NCBI RefSeq assembly: GCF_963678635.1 | Contig: NW_026970982.1 | Span: forward strand, 64,001 to 128,000 | Direction of reading: 5' to 3' | DNA from: Symsagittifera roscoffensis | Taxonomy: Eukaryota > Xenacoelomorpha > Acoela > Convolutidae | Length of the DNA stretch: 64,000 bases | The notes under the pieces: model-generated | Told to the model about the DNA's origin: nothing | Seen by the model: only the letters and a program-made list of their open reading frames with translations | Databases searched by the model: none | Shown here: one piece after another, positions 40,401 through 47,935 of the stretch | Layout of the letters: every line of letters starts with the position of its first letter | How positions within the stretch are numbered: position 1 is the stretch's first letter | Position numbers and translations under genes: made by a program

Positions 40401-43209
40401 TTAGGTCTTCGTCGCATGTTATCATCGTCTTGGTATAGATTTTGATTCCATCTATATTTAGCATGACCTCGTGTGGACCATAAGCTTCAGTGTACCTATT
40501 ATCAACACGTACCGATTTGCTGCCCCCTCTCGTGAGTAGTGCCCTGAGCGCTCTAGAAGTCGTTCGTGGACTTATTCCACTCAAGTAGTCTGCATACACG
40601 TCAATGTGCATTATCGTCTGGTCGCTCGGCTCGCTCAAGTTTCTGGTTACCTCGTGTCCGCCCACTGTGATTATCGACATTATTCTTGCTCCGATTTTCG
40701 ATATTCCAAAAGGTTTACCTGTCACCATTTTCACGGTGTTACAATTCCCGGTCTTCATTGAGCCCGTTCTAGCCTCTGGTATTGAGTTCGATCCGGTTAA
40801 TGCTTCGTTAAAATTCTGTCTTTCGATCTCCAACTTTAGTCGTTGCTCTATTTCTTTCGCAGCCAGATCTTGTTTCACTTTGGCAATTGCTTCCGTCGCC
40901 GCTTTCTCATAATTTATCTCTAGAGAGCTTCCGGCCGCGGACTCTAACGCACCGCTAACATGTGTAACAGCTTTCACTGTCTTCGTCGGCAATTCGGTGT
41001 TTGGTGCCCCCAAGTTCCTAGATTCAAACTCGTTTTGCCTGTTCCGCTGATTCTGCACCGCCGCTAATGCCAACTTATGTTTGGGGTGATTCTGGTCCTT
41101 GACCGCTTCCCAGAACAAGGGACAATCCATTCTGAAGTGCCCCTCCTGGTTACAGAAGAAGCATCTGGCGCCTATCTTGATGATTAAGCCATTATAGTAC
41201 TCGTGTTCCTCCATCTGGCTCATATCCTCTTCATCCGGTGCATAACCTAGGCTCTTCATGCCTTGTTTGTACGTTGTGCAGTCAGCCACATGATGATCCG
41301 CTGACCCGCAGTTCGCGCATGATCTGCGCTTGTCCATATCATCTCTAGGTTTGTACCATGATGACCTCTGGGGTTGGCTTCCCCCTTGCGTGTTCCTGTT
41401 TTCGGAATATGAGTACTTCTTAGGTTTTATCAGCATGTATTCTCTTGATTTCTGTCTCATTTCTTCTGGGGTGGGTGCGCTGTCCTTCGACAATGTGTAG
41501 TATGTTGCTAACATTGTCCTTAAGTCATCACTTTTCACCCCATCGATGAATTTCGAGGCAATGCTAAAGTTCCGTCTATTTGTCGACTCCTCTGGGTCAC
41601 TCCTCCTTCTCAAGCTCTCGAGGTCATCTAGGAACCGATCTATTGACTCGTCGTCCCTCTGCCTTCTCTTTTCAAATCGCATCATCGCTTGGTGACCCTT
41701 CATGCCTGACCCGAATCGATTCAGCAATATCTCGAAGATCTTGTCCGCGGTGTCGCGTTCTTCCTCCTTCTTTGCGACCACGCATTTTAATGCCGTTCCT
41801 TCCAAGTTGCTCAGTATGGCTGTACATGCTTGTCTTTCGTCACTCAAGTTATCTTGTTCTAGATGTAATCTCATCACTTCCACCCAAGTGTCAATGCATC
41901 CATCGGAGTCGTCTTTGAATTCTTTTGGCTTCTTGAATGTCTTTCTTGATTTTCCCTCTCTCCTGTCGCTCGAGTCAGTGTTCCTCGTGGCGAAGGCCTC
42001 TAGAGTCCTGTTCATCATCTCCCAAGTGCTGGCCCATGTCATAGCATCCGGTCCTGTGTTGCTGTTAGCTGTTGAATCTCCCGGAGCAGTCGTTGTATTC
42101 GACGTTCCATTCTTCATTATTGTTTTCGCAGCTGTTGGTGCTATGCTTATCGCATCCCTGGTTAAGGGCAACGGTGTCGATTGCCGTTTGTTCCTTTGTG
42201 GTTCTACAAAGTCGACTCTGGTGCCTTGCGTACGATCCGCTGCCGGTCTTTCTTGTGGAGTAGAACCTCTCAAGATTGCATCCAACTTCGCCTGTATTGC
42301 ACACGAACTCTCGGCTTGACTCTTGCTCATTGTGTCCATTCTCCTTTCCAGGCTCCCTAATTGGCTGTTGACATCATCATATCGGTTCTTCAACTGTTGC
42401 ATGTCTGTTTTGATGTTCTTTTCTCGTTCTTCATTGGTGGCTTCTACCTTATCTGACATTTCCTTGAGTCTCTCATCTGTTGCCTTAGCTAGGTTAAAAT
42501 AACTGTCTAGATACTCGTGCTTGTTGTATCTTATCTCCTTTTTTATCACCTCTCTGTCTTCTTCACTGTGCTTAAGTCTTTTGTCAATCTGATTTAATTT
42601 CGCCAACAAGTCACCCAGCTCAATGGTAGTCTCTTCATGGTCAGCTGTCGGTCTCTCTTCGGCCGTGGCCTCTGCTTTAGCTTGTTCCTCTCTTGGATTG
42701 GCTTCTGAGGTCCTCGTGCTCACTGTCCCAAATGTTCGTGCTCTTTCTGCTTTTGGTTCTTCAGTCACGTTTTCTTTTGTTTTTATTCCGAACATTATTC
42801 CCAATTTTTCCGTAAAAAATGTCCTCTTTACTTGAGAGTCTTCTTTCACCGTTTCTTCGGTGTTGCCTATTGCATCTTCCGCGTCATCTATCGGTGAGAA
42901 CTCTATGGGTTTCTGGTTCGGTTCCTCTGCATTGGGCATTGGAGTTGACTCTGTCGCCATCTTCCTTGTTTCATCCACACTTTGATCGGGTGTCTCTAGA
43001 TCAATCTCGATGGTGGGTTCTACTCGCTCCCCTTCCGTGCCCTCTTTCGCCCTGTTCTCCGCTGTACTCCTTGTGCTGACCATGTTAACTGAAAAGTTCG
43101 TCTTCGTTATCTTTGGGCCCGTTGATGTCGTTCCGCGCAGCGATGAATTATATTTCGTGTTTGATCCACTTGACCTTTTTTCGAGCACCGGTACCCTACT
43201 CCGCCTCAT
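34402..43209 (-). CDS. Gag-Pol polyprotein with C-terminal macrodomain
   Basis: 2935 codons in one frame, ATG at 43,207-43,209, TGA at 34,402-34,404. Approximate domains: acidic and coiled-coil N-terminus (1-330); Gag capsid-like region (400-590); CCHC knuckles CANCGSADHHVADC (631-644) and CFFCNQEGHFRMDC (681-694); retropepsin LLDTGA (988); RT (1340-1520) with YVDD near 1476; RNase H (1620-1740, DTDAS); an unusually long acidic spacer (1740-2160); integrase with HHCC zinc domain (2165-2205), D/D/E at about 2232, 2291, 2326; GPY/F module WRGPF (2463); another acidic linker; and a macrodomain (about 2790-2935). Gag and Pol need no frameshift. All catalytic motifs I can check are intact. Confidence 0.95.
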   Translation of the reverse strand: MRRSRVPVLEKRSSGSNTKYNSSLRGTTSTGPKITKTNFSVNMVSTRSTAENRAKEGTEGERVEPTIEIDLETPDQSVDETRKMATESTPMPNAEEPNQKPIEFSPIDDAEDAIGNTEETVKEDSQVKRTFFTEKLGIMFGIKTKENVTEEPKAERARTFGTVSTRTSEANPREEQAKAEATAEERPTADHEETTIELGDLLAKLNQIDKRLKHSEEDREVIKKEIRYNKHEYLDSYFNLAKATDERLKEMSDKVEATNEEREKNIKTDMQQLKNRYDDVNSQLGSLERRMDTMSKSQAESSCAIQAKLDAILRGSTPQERPAADRTQGTRVDFVEPQRNKRQSTPLPLTRDAISIAPTAAKTIMKNGTSNTTTAPGDSTANSNTGPDAMTWASTWEMMNRTLEAFATRNTDSSDRREGKSRKTFKKPKEFKDDSDGCIDTWVEVMRLHLEQDNLSDERQACTAILSNLEGTALKCVVAKKEEERDTADKIFEILLNRFGSGMKGHQAMMRFEKRRQRDDESIDRFLDDLESLRRRSDPEESTNRRNFSIASKFIDGVKSDDLRTMLATYYTLSKDSAPTPEEMRQKSREYMLIKPKKYSYSENRNTQGGSQPQRSSWYKPRDDMDKRRSCANCGSADHHVADCTTYKQGMKSLGYAPDEEDMSQMEEHEYYNGLIIKIGARCFFCNQEGHFRMDCPLFWEAVKDQNHPKHKLALAAVQNQRNRQNEFESRNLGAPNTELPTKTVKAVTHVSGALESAAGSSLEINYEKAATEAIAKVKQDLAAKEIEQRLKLEIERQNFNEALTGSNSIPEARTGSMKTGNCNTVKMVTGKPFGISKIGARIMSIITVGGHEVTRNLSEPSDQTIMHIDVYADYLSGISPRTTSRALRALLTRGGSKSVRVDNRYTEAYGPHEVMLNIDGIKIYTKTMITCDEDLIGQIYVGKEELKVRSIGHCAMLEEDAMHIGTEADVTGHVLDINGKKTQLRGLLDTGAVLSVIPIETWEKMGFDKGDLIDSRIRLSAANKGALRVLGRTPIIALNLGERNLWMSFIVVENLDESDQFILGRDFIRNFDVTIDLNNAMFRIRNPDRRYAIKPVNLIMANENKAPVFLSRRVRLKANEAAIVSLRMKNYNELSDNKQVCIVPNPNSQSAAVLGRSFSITKSGLCVSVLLNTLDIPITIQRGRKLGYALPVKTRYETIENSKQNEVVDCPNHRDKICILRRLQRIKDSSSLIKSLKSETDDGLSSCSNFPERPTLDEMQTDKPVLPEIEHLRGKLKDEQLEAIKDVLERNEEVFSRHKADIGCCNFVEHEIELEENAVPHREGARRMTPHKSDACRKEIETLLEYDMIEPSKSPWACGVVMAKKKGDQLRFCCDFRYLNSVTVKDAYPIPRIDESLSKLGDAKFFTTLDLGSAFWQVPLRKQDRDKTGFACELGLFQWKRMPFGLCNATATFQRLMAHALIGVTKKYGNLVMCYVDDVVIATPTLEDHIERLDEVFACMKRSGLKCKPSKCEILKDSIKYLGRMVDKHGIRPDPDAVEAVLTWKSPKTEHQLMSFLGFANYYREFIKGYADKVYPMQQLMRHKGKKFTWNNAAEESFQRIKKELCEAPVLGMPTEKGMYVLDTDASVVAISGILHQEQEWNGKTVLRPIAYGSKVLSDTEMKYGAPKAEMFAVVTFVEKYRAYLESEPFKLRVDNRALSWLKTYSMDQSYIGRWIVRLDGYNMIIEHRTRDKHQNADSLSKKTEFYERQEQREADRPEIKDGFSFMDKETYDSLPLTRWLDKSGKPIEDHPELPEEPLEKTILKKSRRIPIGIMLKSKIVRETLKAKGYDLIQVEEGTVRIDEDLMRLLEKLSDDKPVIQGKGQEAPELTILRREETVNNTDVSKGSITDSREVVRSLVEKIPEKILEQTKVRDKKVTFREEVEHLGLDQESGEWSRFMEEDETGEGKLSGEREEWDEDSDESSEDQDSLCMILAEEKIRQHDRELQTDPSSGTYNLEIQEVRGGEELEKIAVSRKPLRELSCNSNVRTNLVPEDDMKIVKRMICVKLSDDIHNPGEMNGQIMALKEHVKARYRLSDLIRAQKNDKMTSNLSKWIHSGVKEKGELEEDSYKILSQFYKEKRDLLYHTAEGVVACKRRDEEKILHKHNLIILPQLYQTEVLFRSHDQMGHQGIDKVQQRILHRFDWPGMRKACERWVNACLACLQVKDPRKMKFPLKSVESSEFNEVVQIDHQKICMTESGYNQILVIIDHFTKLAEAVPCQTASAEETCDHLITHWISRYGCPMTSQSDNGKAFVGDLTKELMKRSHIAQAHSTTYHPQTNGLVERQNRTLVNMLRVYCSRYMTDWDKYLPQVVGAYNSTQHSTTGISPFMMLTGRERAMPITFFYPEYEGKRTSPQAYVKEAIKRQQELNELCRRNTAQAQMRQRKKYDEKILRAKPYEVGQYVWVFQNVIPPKGTKKLLKKWRGPFMIQEVHQQGRFYRLSTGRAAHYENLKPHVPSPEDWCLPKDMEGLEYLVVEPACEVNEKGTREKNDGNENLSLDDNEKIEVESDAGSFVEEDWNDPEQNEVPKWMEPDRPTPPETRTGNRKRTGMRYNRYGDDFLIDKIQPDKLGDELLSAGELEAEEEWQVIDDGGHYPQDDYSTPELETDLEQSEIERRENTNLRILEWMRDVKDESREGQSIQQIDVSAANYMKTEDPLFGWTATDRPLDIPKDNSDPTTSTGTSINIFVRGVGVGLTHTENLMIKKLKEVRETSGLELEEEEPEPTIGRNFKTKFEIPNEYSENIMITDSDFILSNRTSAICITADMSFKSRLEADFKREYQNVEFLFRQRPGLGGIAALPPSVAQVPGKYLCFLVTRVNDRNTIDPEHVILALTRLRDFMIERGIVEVSMPVYDPNRGKLSSRELYAILHVVFAETEIMVHLHKKYYLSIA
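34410..34850 (-). other. OARD1/TARG1-like macrodomain at the Gag-Pol C-terminus
   Basis: Residues about 2790-2935 follow the OARD1 macrodomain pattern: AICITADMSFKSRLEADFKR (ADP-ribose loop region), KYLCFLVTR (core strand), ILALTRLRDFMIERGIVEVS and MPVY...L, then VVFAETEIMVHLH (final strand). Enzymes of this fold remove ADP-ribose or related esters. The GCGLD loop that carries the catalytic Asp of OARD1 is replaced by YDPNRGKL, so binding without catalysis is likely. Recognition is by eye. Confidence 0.7.
36710..37985 (-). other. Long acidic spacer between RNase H and integrase
   Basis: About 420 residues, rich in Glu, Asp, Lys and Ser (for example EEDETGEGKLSGEREEWDED), with no recognised fold. 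Most gypsy Pol proteins have a much shorter link here. It is in frame and uninterrupted, so it is part of the polyprotein. Confidence 0.75.
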
Positions 43210-43494
43210 TATTTCTATTTACAACTGCTCCTATTTACAATTTTATTATATACACGATTCTATTCTAAGGGTAAAAAAAAAATTTTTTGTGGTAACAAAT
43301 TCTGTACAACGTGTTAAAAACCTTATCTAATTCTCTTTCTAAAACCTCCGAAAAACTTTCCTTAATTTGGTCTTAACCGTACCTATTTCGATTTGTCTTA
43401 TTCTGTCTTAAGACACACTTGTTGTGATTCTACTTCAATTTTTATACCGTCCCAAGACTATTCGTCACTATCACAGTACTCTCCGCTAGTGTCC

Positions 43495-44215
43495 TAAGAC
43501 CCTTGTACCAAGACTACTGTCCCAAGACTAGTGTCCCAAGGCTAGTGTCCCAAGACTACTGTCCCAAGACTACTGTCCCAAGACTAGTGTCCCAAGGCTA
43601 GTGTCCCAAGACTACTGTCCCAAGACTACTGTCCCAAGACTAGTGTCCCAAGGGCAGTGTCCCAAGACTACTGTCCCAAGACTAGTGTCCCAAGGGCAGT
43701 GTCCCAAGACCAGTGTCCCAAGGCTGGTGTCCCAAGACTACTGTCCCAAGGCTAGTGTCCCAAGACTACTGTCCCAAGACCAGTGTCCCAAGACCAGTGT
43801 CCCAAGGCTAGTGTCCCAAGACTAGTGTCCCAAGACCCTTGTCCCAAGACCACCGTCCCAAGACCACTGTCCCAAGACCCTGTCCCAAGACCACTGTCCC
43901 AAGACCCTGTCCCAAGACCACTGTCCCAAGACCCTGTCCCAAGACCCTGTCCCAAGACCACTGTCCCAAGACCCTGTCCCAAGACCCTGTCCCGAGACCC
44001 TTGTCCCAAGACCACTGTCCCAAGACCCCGTCCCAAGACCACTGTCCCAAGACCACTGTCCCAAGACCACTGTCCCAAGACCACTGTCCCAAGACCCTGT
44101 CCCAAGACCACTGTCCCAAGACCCTGTCCCAAGACCACTGTCCCAAGACCCTGTCCCAAGACCACTGTCCCAAGACTGCTCTGTCCCAAGACTTCTTCGG
44201 TACTGTCCCAAGACT
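43495..44215. repeat. Minisatellite, 13-14-bp unit
   Basis: About 50 copies of TGTCCCAAGAC(C/T)A(C) with frequent variants (GGCTAGTGTCCCA, CCCTGTCCCAAGA). The variants are clustered: CTAGTGTCC types lie to the left and CCCTGTCC types to the right, so the array grew by local duplication. It produces open frames on both strands that are artefacts of periodicity. Confidence 0.97.
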
Positions 44216-45032
44216 CGTCACGGAGTGTCTTCCTCGTTGTAGGGTCTTCTTGAATCACCGTACCTTGTACCACCACTCAAGCTCTAGTAAAATTTTCCCA
44301 AAAACCCTCTCTTAAAAGCCAAATGCTGACCCCCCTCTTCTTTTTGGTTGTTTCTATTTCAATGTAGGTGCGCAGGTATCTTGTGATCACCTGTTCGTAT
44401 AAAACCAAACACAAATCCTCACTAAAATGCAACAAAAATCTAAGTAAGAAAAATAATAAAAACAGAAAAATGAGCCCACCTGAAATTCAAAGGTGACCAA
44501 TGTCTACCTTTCGTCGAAAAAAATGTCTGGTTCCTAATTGCCACGCGTTTTCCTCCCCCCACTAGTGATCTTATGGGGTTTCACAAAAGCTGTTTATATC
44601 CGGTCCCCCCTACCAAACCAACCAGCGTACCAGTCTTAACTCGAGTTGAATTTTGGATCTCCACCTAATATTACCAACGCGTGTTAATTTCTAATGTAAC
44701 TAAGTCAACGATGTCGACTAATTAGTTACTCTAATTTCCCCCTTTTTACAATTTACAACCGCCAACCTCTAACTTAACCAGTCCCCCTTCTAACCTCCCC
44801 CCTTTCTAGCCCCCCTTCTTAAGCCTAAAATTTACTTTAAGCGCCGGGTGCTAAACCTCTCAAGAGAAAACCGTAGACCTGTTTCCAGGCCTGCTCAAGT
44901 AAAAACGTTCTCAAAACTGGGGGATTTCGCTTATCCAATTTTACACTTATCTCCTATAATGTAATGTGGATTCTAACGATACCCGTTCTGCCCAACTTGA
45001 GAACTCGAGAATTGCCAAATCCTTCTTGGCTG

Positions 45033-45237
45033 CTTTCCCACTCGACTGGTCACCTGTTCCAGTCCAGTCTCCTATTGGTTCAGCTCAAGTGTCCCTGAAC
45101 CACTTTCCCACTCGGCTGGTCACCTCTTCCAGTCAAGTCTCCTATTGGTTCAGCTCAAGTGTCCCTGAACCACTTTCCCACTCGGCTGGTAACCTCTTCC
45201 AGTCAAGTCTCCTATTGGTCCAGCTAAGTTCCAAGCT
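45033..45237. repeat. Three tandem 70-bp units in the LTR element leader
   Basis: Unit starts at 45,033, 45,103 and 45,173, each opening CTTTCCCACTCG(A/G)CTGGT and containing CTCCTATTGGTTCAGCTCAAG (the third unit is shorter at its end). A CCAAT-box-like ATTGG occurs in every unit. A regulatory role is possible but unproven. Confidence 0.9.
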
Positions 45238-45687
45238 ATCTGAAAACCCTTGACGACGCCCCACTTCGGGCACTTTATTCAGTTTACTGGTTTAAATTGC
45301 TAGGTTGATCGAAACGATCGAACTTGTAAAACAGTATGGGTATACTATTTAATTAATATAAAGGTTTGATCCAACTAATCTGGTGTCAAAGTCACTGTCT
45401 TTTTTCGTTTTATGGTTTTTGTTCCTTTTTCTATTCTTTTTTGGTTTTTGTTTTGCTTTTTGTCTTTTTGCTCGTGTTTTTGTCTCCCTAGTTGCCCCCC
45501 TTTACTCGGTTAGCTAAGCCTCGTTCGGAGAGCGTACCAGGAAATTTTCTCGAGTTTTCTTAAAAAGCTATCACGGTACAACCGGAAGGTTTGCACGTTC
45601 CTGTCGAACCGTACCGCCGGTACTCTAGAATGGGCATTCAGCCCGAAGCTGTCTCAAGTGGGTTCGACTCCGTAGTCTTGATGTCGT

Positions 45688-45705
45688 AAACACCCAGGAG
45701 CGCCA
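45688..45705 (-). other. Possible primer-binding site
   Basis: On the minus strand, 11 nt after the 5' LTR, the text TGGCGCTCCTGGGTGTTT begins with TGG, as a site complementary to a tRNA 3' CCA end must. The matching tRNA was not determined, and the 11-nt gap is longer than usual. Confidence 0.35.
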
Positions 45706-45716
45706 TAAAAACACTA

Positions 45717-46633
45717 TGTAACATTCGTCTACTGCAGTCACACATGAGGCTTAAGAAAAATAGGCCCTATAACCACTGGCTCAAGGGTCAGGGACACTAT
45801 CTCTTGTGTTTTTCTACCTCAAGAACGGTCGGAGCCAGTTCGGTTCGCTTGTGACATGAGACTACGACCCGTTACAGCTTAAAGGCTACTACTAAAATAT
45901 CCCCCCCACTCTAGAATTAGAAACGTCCCCATACTTAGGTCTCTAGATACCCAAAATACATGAACGCCGTTAAAAACCGGGTTGGAACAATCCGTTAAGT
46001 TACTTTTTATTAGACAGTGTAACTTTGATCCATTTCAGATGGATCAACCTAAAACTCGCCTTACCTCAACATAACAATTATAAAACACACTCTAGGAATT
46101 TAAATTAAGTACTCACATTGTAGCACGCTCAAGAACCAGGAAGTAAATAAGTCGGTAAACAACTCAAGAATTAATAAAGTAACTAATATGAGTTTAATGT
46201 TAGTCAGTTTTAACAACAAGAACAAGTTTTTACTCTAGACTGCAAGTTATCGTGAACCATTGGGACACTCAAGCTGTCCACCTTTCCACCGAAGGTTCAC
46301 TCTAGTCCAGTCAATAATAGTATTCCAATCGTAACAATCCAATTCGTGGGAATGCTCTCGTCTCTGTTTCAGATGGGACAGCTCTACTCTAAGCTATTAT
46401 TGCTATTGAAATTGCGAATAGCAATTTCCCACCGATTTTTCTAGCAACTTTCCCGCGATTGTTATTCAACTGTTCTGAAATTGTTCTGACCTCTTTTTCT
46501 GATTTTCAGTTCTCGCGAGAAAATCGTGCATGACAGGTTCCATTCGAAATTTTGAAAAATTAAATTTCACTCCAAAATCAAGTGTTTTTTTCTTCTCTCA
46601 AGGTCAAACTTCCAAATATGACCGACTGGCACA
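45717..46633 (-). repeat. 5' LTR of the giant gypsy element
   Basis: 917 bp, partner of 23,667-24,584. As the 5' LTR on the minus strand it should drive transcription toward Gag-Pol. A TATA box was not confidently placed. Confidence 0.95.
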
Positions 46634-47606
46634 TCTCTTCCTAATTTGCTTTGATGAAATAAATTGTGTTTGATCTATATTGTATTCAGTCCCCTGTGTC
46701 TCCCAGCAGTGTTGATTTTAACAAAGTGTTTGGAGTTTGAAATTTCTTCACAAGAATCATCAAATATAAGCAGATACTTAGTTAACTGAAGTAAGTGAAG
46801 ACACAACGCCATACCACCCCTCTATATTCGAACAAATAACCGTCAAGGCAGTACGGAAATCAACCCTGAAAATGCTCGAAAGCCACAGTCCCTCAGTTCT
46901 AAATGCGTGCGAATGGAGAAAAATATTAACTCACTTTAAGCAGACATCCATTGAACATTAAAATACCAACAAGGAATTCTCGATCTGGAATACTGCAGCT
47001 TGTTACACTTATTGAAGCGTGGACTGGAGGAGCAGCACCATGCTCTAGAAAAACCGACCAGAAACTAGCAGAGAAATTAAGCGAAAAACGAAACGAATCA
47101 TAATCCGACACAATAAACTTTTTAAAAACCTAAATAAGTTTTGCACTTCTGAGGAGTGCAATCCTCTGCCTCATGGGTTGCAAGAAACTTAAAAATACAT
47201 ACATGACATTTCCTTCAATGCAATAATCAAGTGGGTTGATTTTAATTGAGAATTCTCTGGATGCTTTAAAATCGACTTGATTTATTCATAAAAGTTTGTC
47301 GATGTTTTAAATAAGGGTGGTATGGCCCAATCCAACCTGTGCACGGACCGTGGCATGACGGAAGGGCCCATTTTTGTTGTCTTGGTCCAAAAAATAACAC
47401 TGCCTATAAATGTTTGTTAATATATATCAAATTACAGGAATTTTAAGTTTTTTCTCATGTAGACATCATTGTAGCCCTATTCTTTGATACTGATACTTGT
47501 CGATGACTGCTGGCGTTTTGAACGAATTGAATTGACATAATACTAATAGTTTAATGAGTATTGCCCGTCAATTTTTTTTATTTATTAGTATATGAGTCCT
47601 TTTTTA
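46634..47606. other. Interval between the LTR element and the CTCF-like gene
   Basis: The first ~100 bp is the element's target and shares CCCCTGTGTCTCCCA with the left flank. The rest is unique-looking DNA that must hold the promoter of the downstream gene. No TATA box or conserved element could be placed with confidence. A 61-codon minus-strand frame (46,926-47,111) has no support. Confidence 0.4.
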
Positions 47607-47607
47607 G
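47606..47607 (+). promoter_or_regulatory. 3' splice acceptor 7 nt before the start codon
   Basis: CCTTTTTTAG directly precedes GTTGATA-ATG. It can be the acceptor of a 5'UTR intron or a trans-spliced-leader acceptor. The sequence alone cannot distinguish them. Confidence 0.6.
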
Positions 47608-47614
47608 GTTGATA

Positions 47615-47935
47615 ATGTCGGGGAGTATCTCCAGAACTCCTTCAAAACTTTCAGAAATGTTTTTCTCATTTGCTGATACAAGCTTTGAAAAAGTTTATGC
47701 GAAACTCCAGAAAGATATAAAGCTTGTCGAAAGTCTGAGTAATGAATCGGAGTCTGCTTGTAATTTCCAACATCGCTCACCAATCAAGCAAAGATTTAAG
47801 TTCACGCCATTTACTTATGCTAGTGGCGAAAGGTTAATATACGTGAATCCCAATGAGAAAACAATGCGAGTTGGCTCAGTTGAAATCAATGATAATGACA
47901 TATCCAGAGAAGATGCTCCTGCTCAAACAAGAACT
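47615..47935 (+). CDS. CTCF: CTCF-like exon 1
   Basis: 107 codons, phase 0 at the 3' end, donor ACT|GTGAGT. It encodes MSGSISRTPSKLSEMFFSFA and a mixed-charge N-terminus with no recognised fold. Confidence 0.75.

Larger units (their letters stand above)
43210..45716 (-). other. 5' leader of the giant gypsy element
   Basis: 2.5 kb between the 5' LTR and the Gag start. It holds the 14-bp minisatellite (43,495-44,215), three 70-bp repeats (45,033-45,237) and a possible primer-binding site (45,688-45,705). Leaders of this length are unusual. No conserved coding frame is seen outside the repeats. Confidence 0.7.
23667..46633 (-). mobile_element. Giant Ty3/gypsy-type LTR retrotransposon (about 23 kb)
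   Basis: Two direct LTRs (23,667-24,584 and 45,717-46,633) bound 21.1 kb that encodes, on the minus strand, Gag-Pol and a second equally long protein. Domain order RT-RNase H-integrase defines the Ty3/gypsy type. LTR ends are TGTAAC...GGCACA. A 4-bp ATCT flanks both sides if the terminal A is shared, a tentative target duplication. LTR identity of about 99.3% and an unbroken 8.8-kb Gag-Pol frame indicate recent activity. The element looks visibly richer in G+C than the host DNA. At this length it rivals the largest known animal gypsy elements. Confidence 0.95.

Noticed and set aside
25184-43330. Many plus-strand frames of 60-270 codons inside the giant element
   Set aside because: They are antisense shadows of Gag-Pol and ORF2 in a stop-poor, G+C-richer region and carry no family motif.
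43601-44315. Several long open frames on both strands in the minisatellite (up to ~174 codons)
   Set aside because: They arise from the short tandem unit, which lacks stops in most frames. They encode only repeats of the type PKTTVPR or LGTVVLGQ.
45655-45720. B-box-like GGTTCGACTCC in the LTR element leader
   Set aside because: No A-box at proper spacing and no stem structure. Treated as coincidence.
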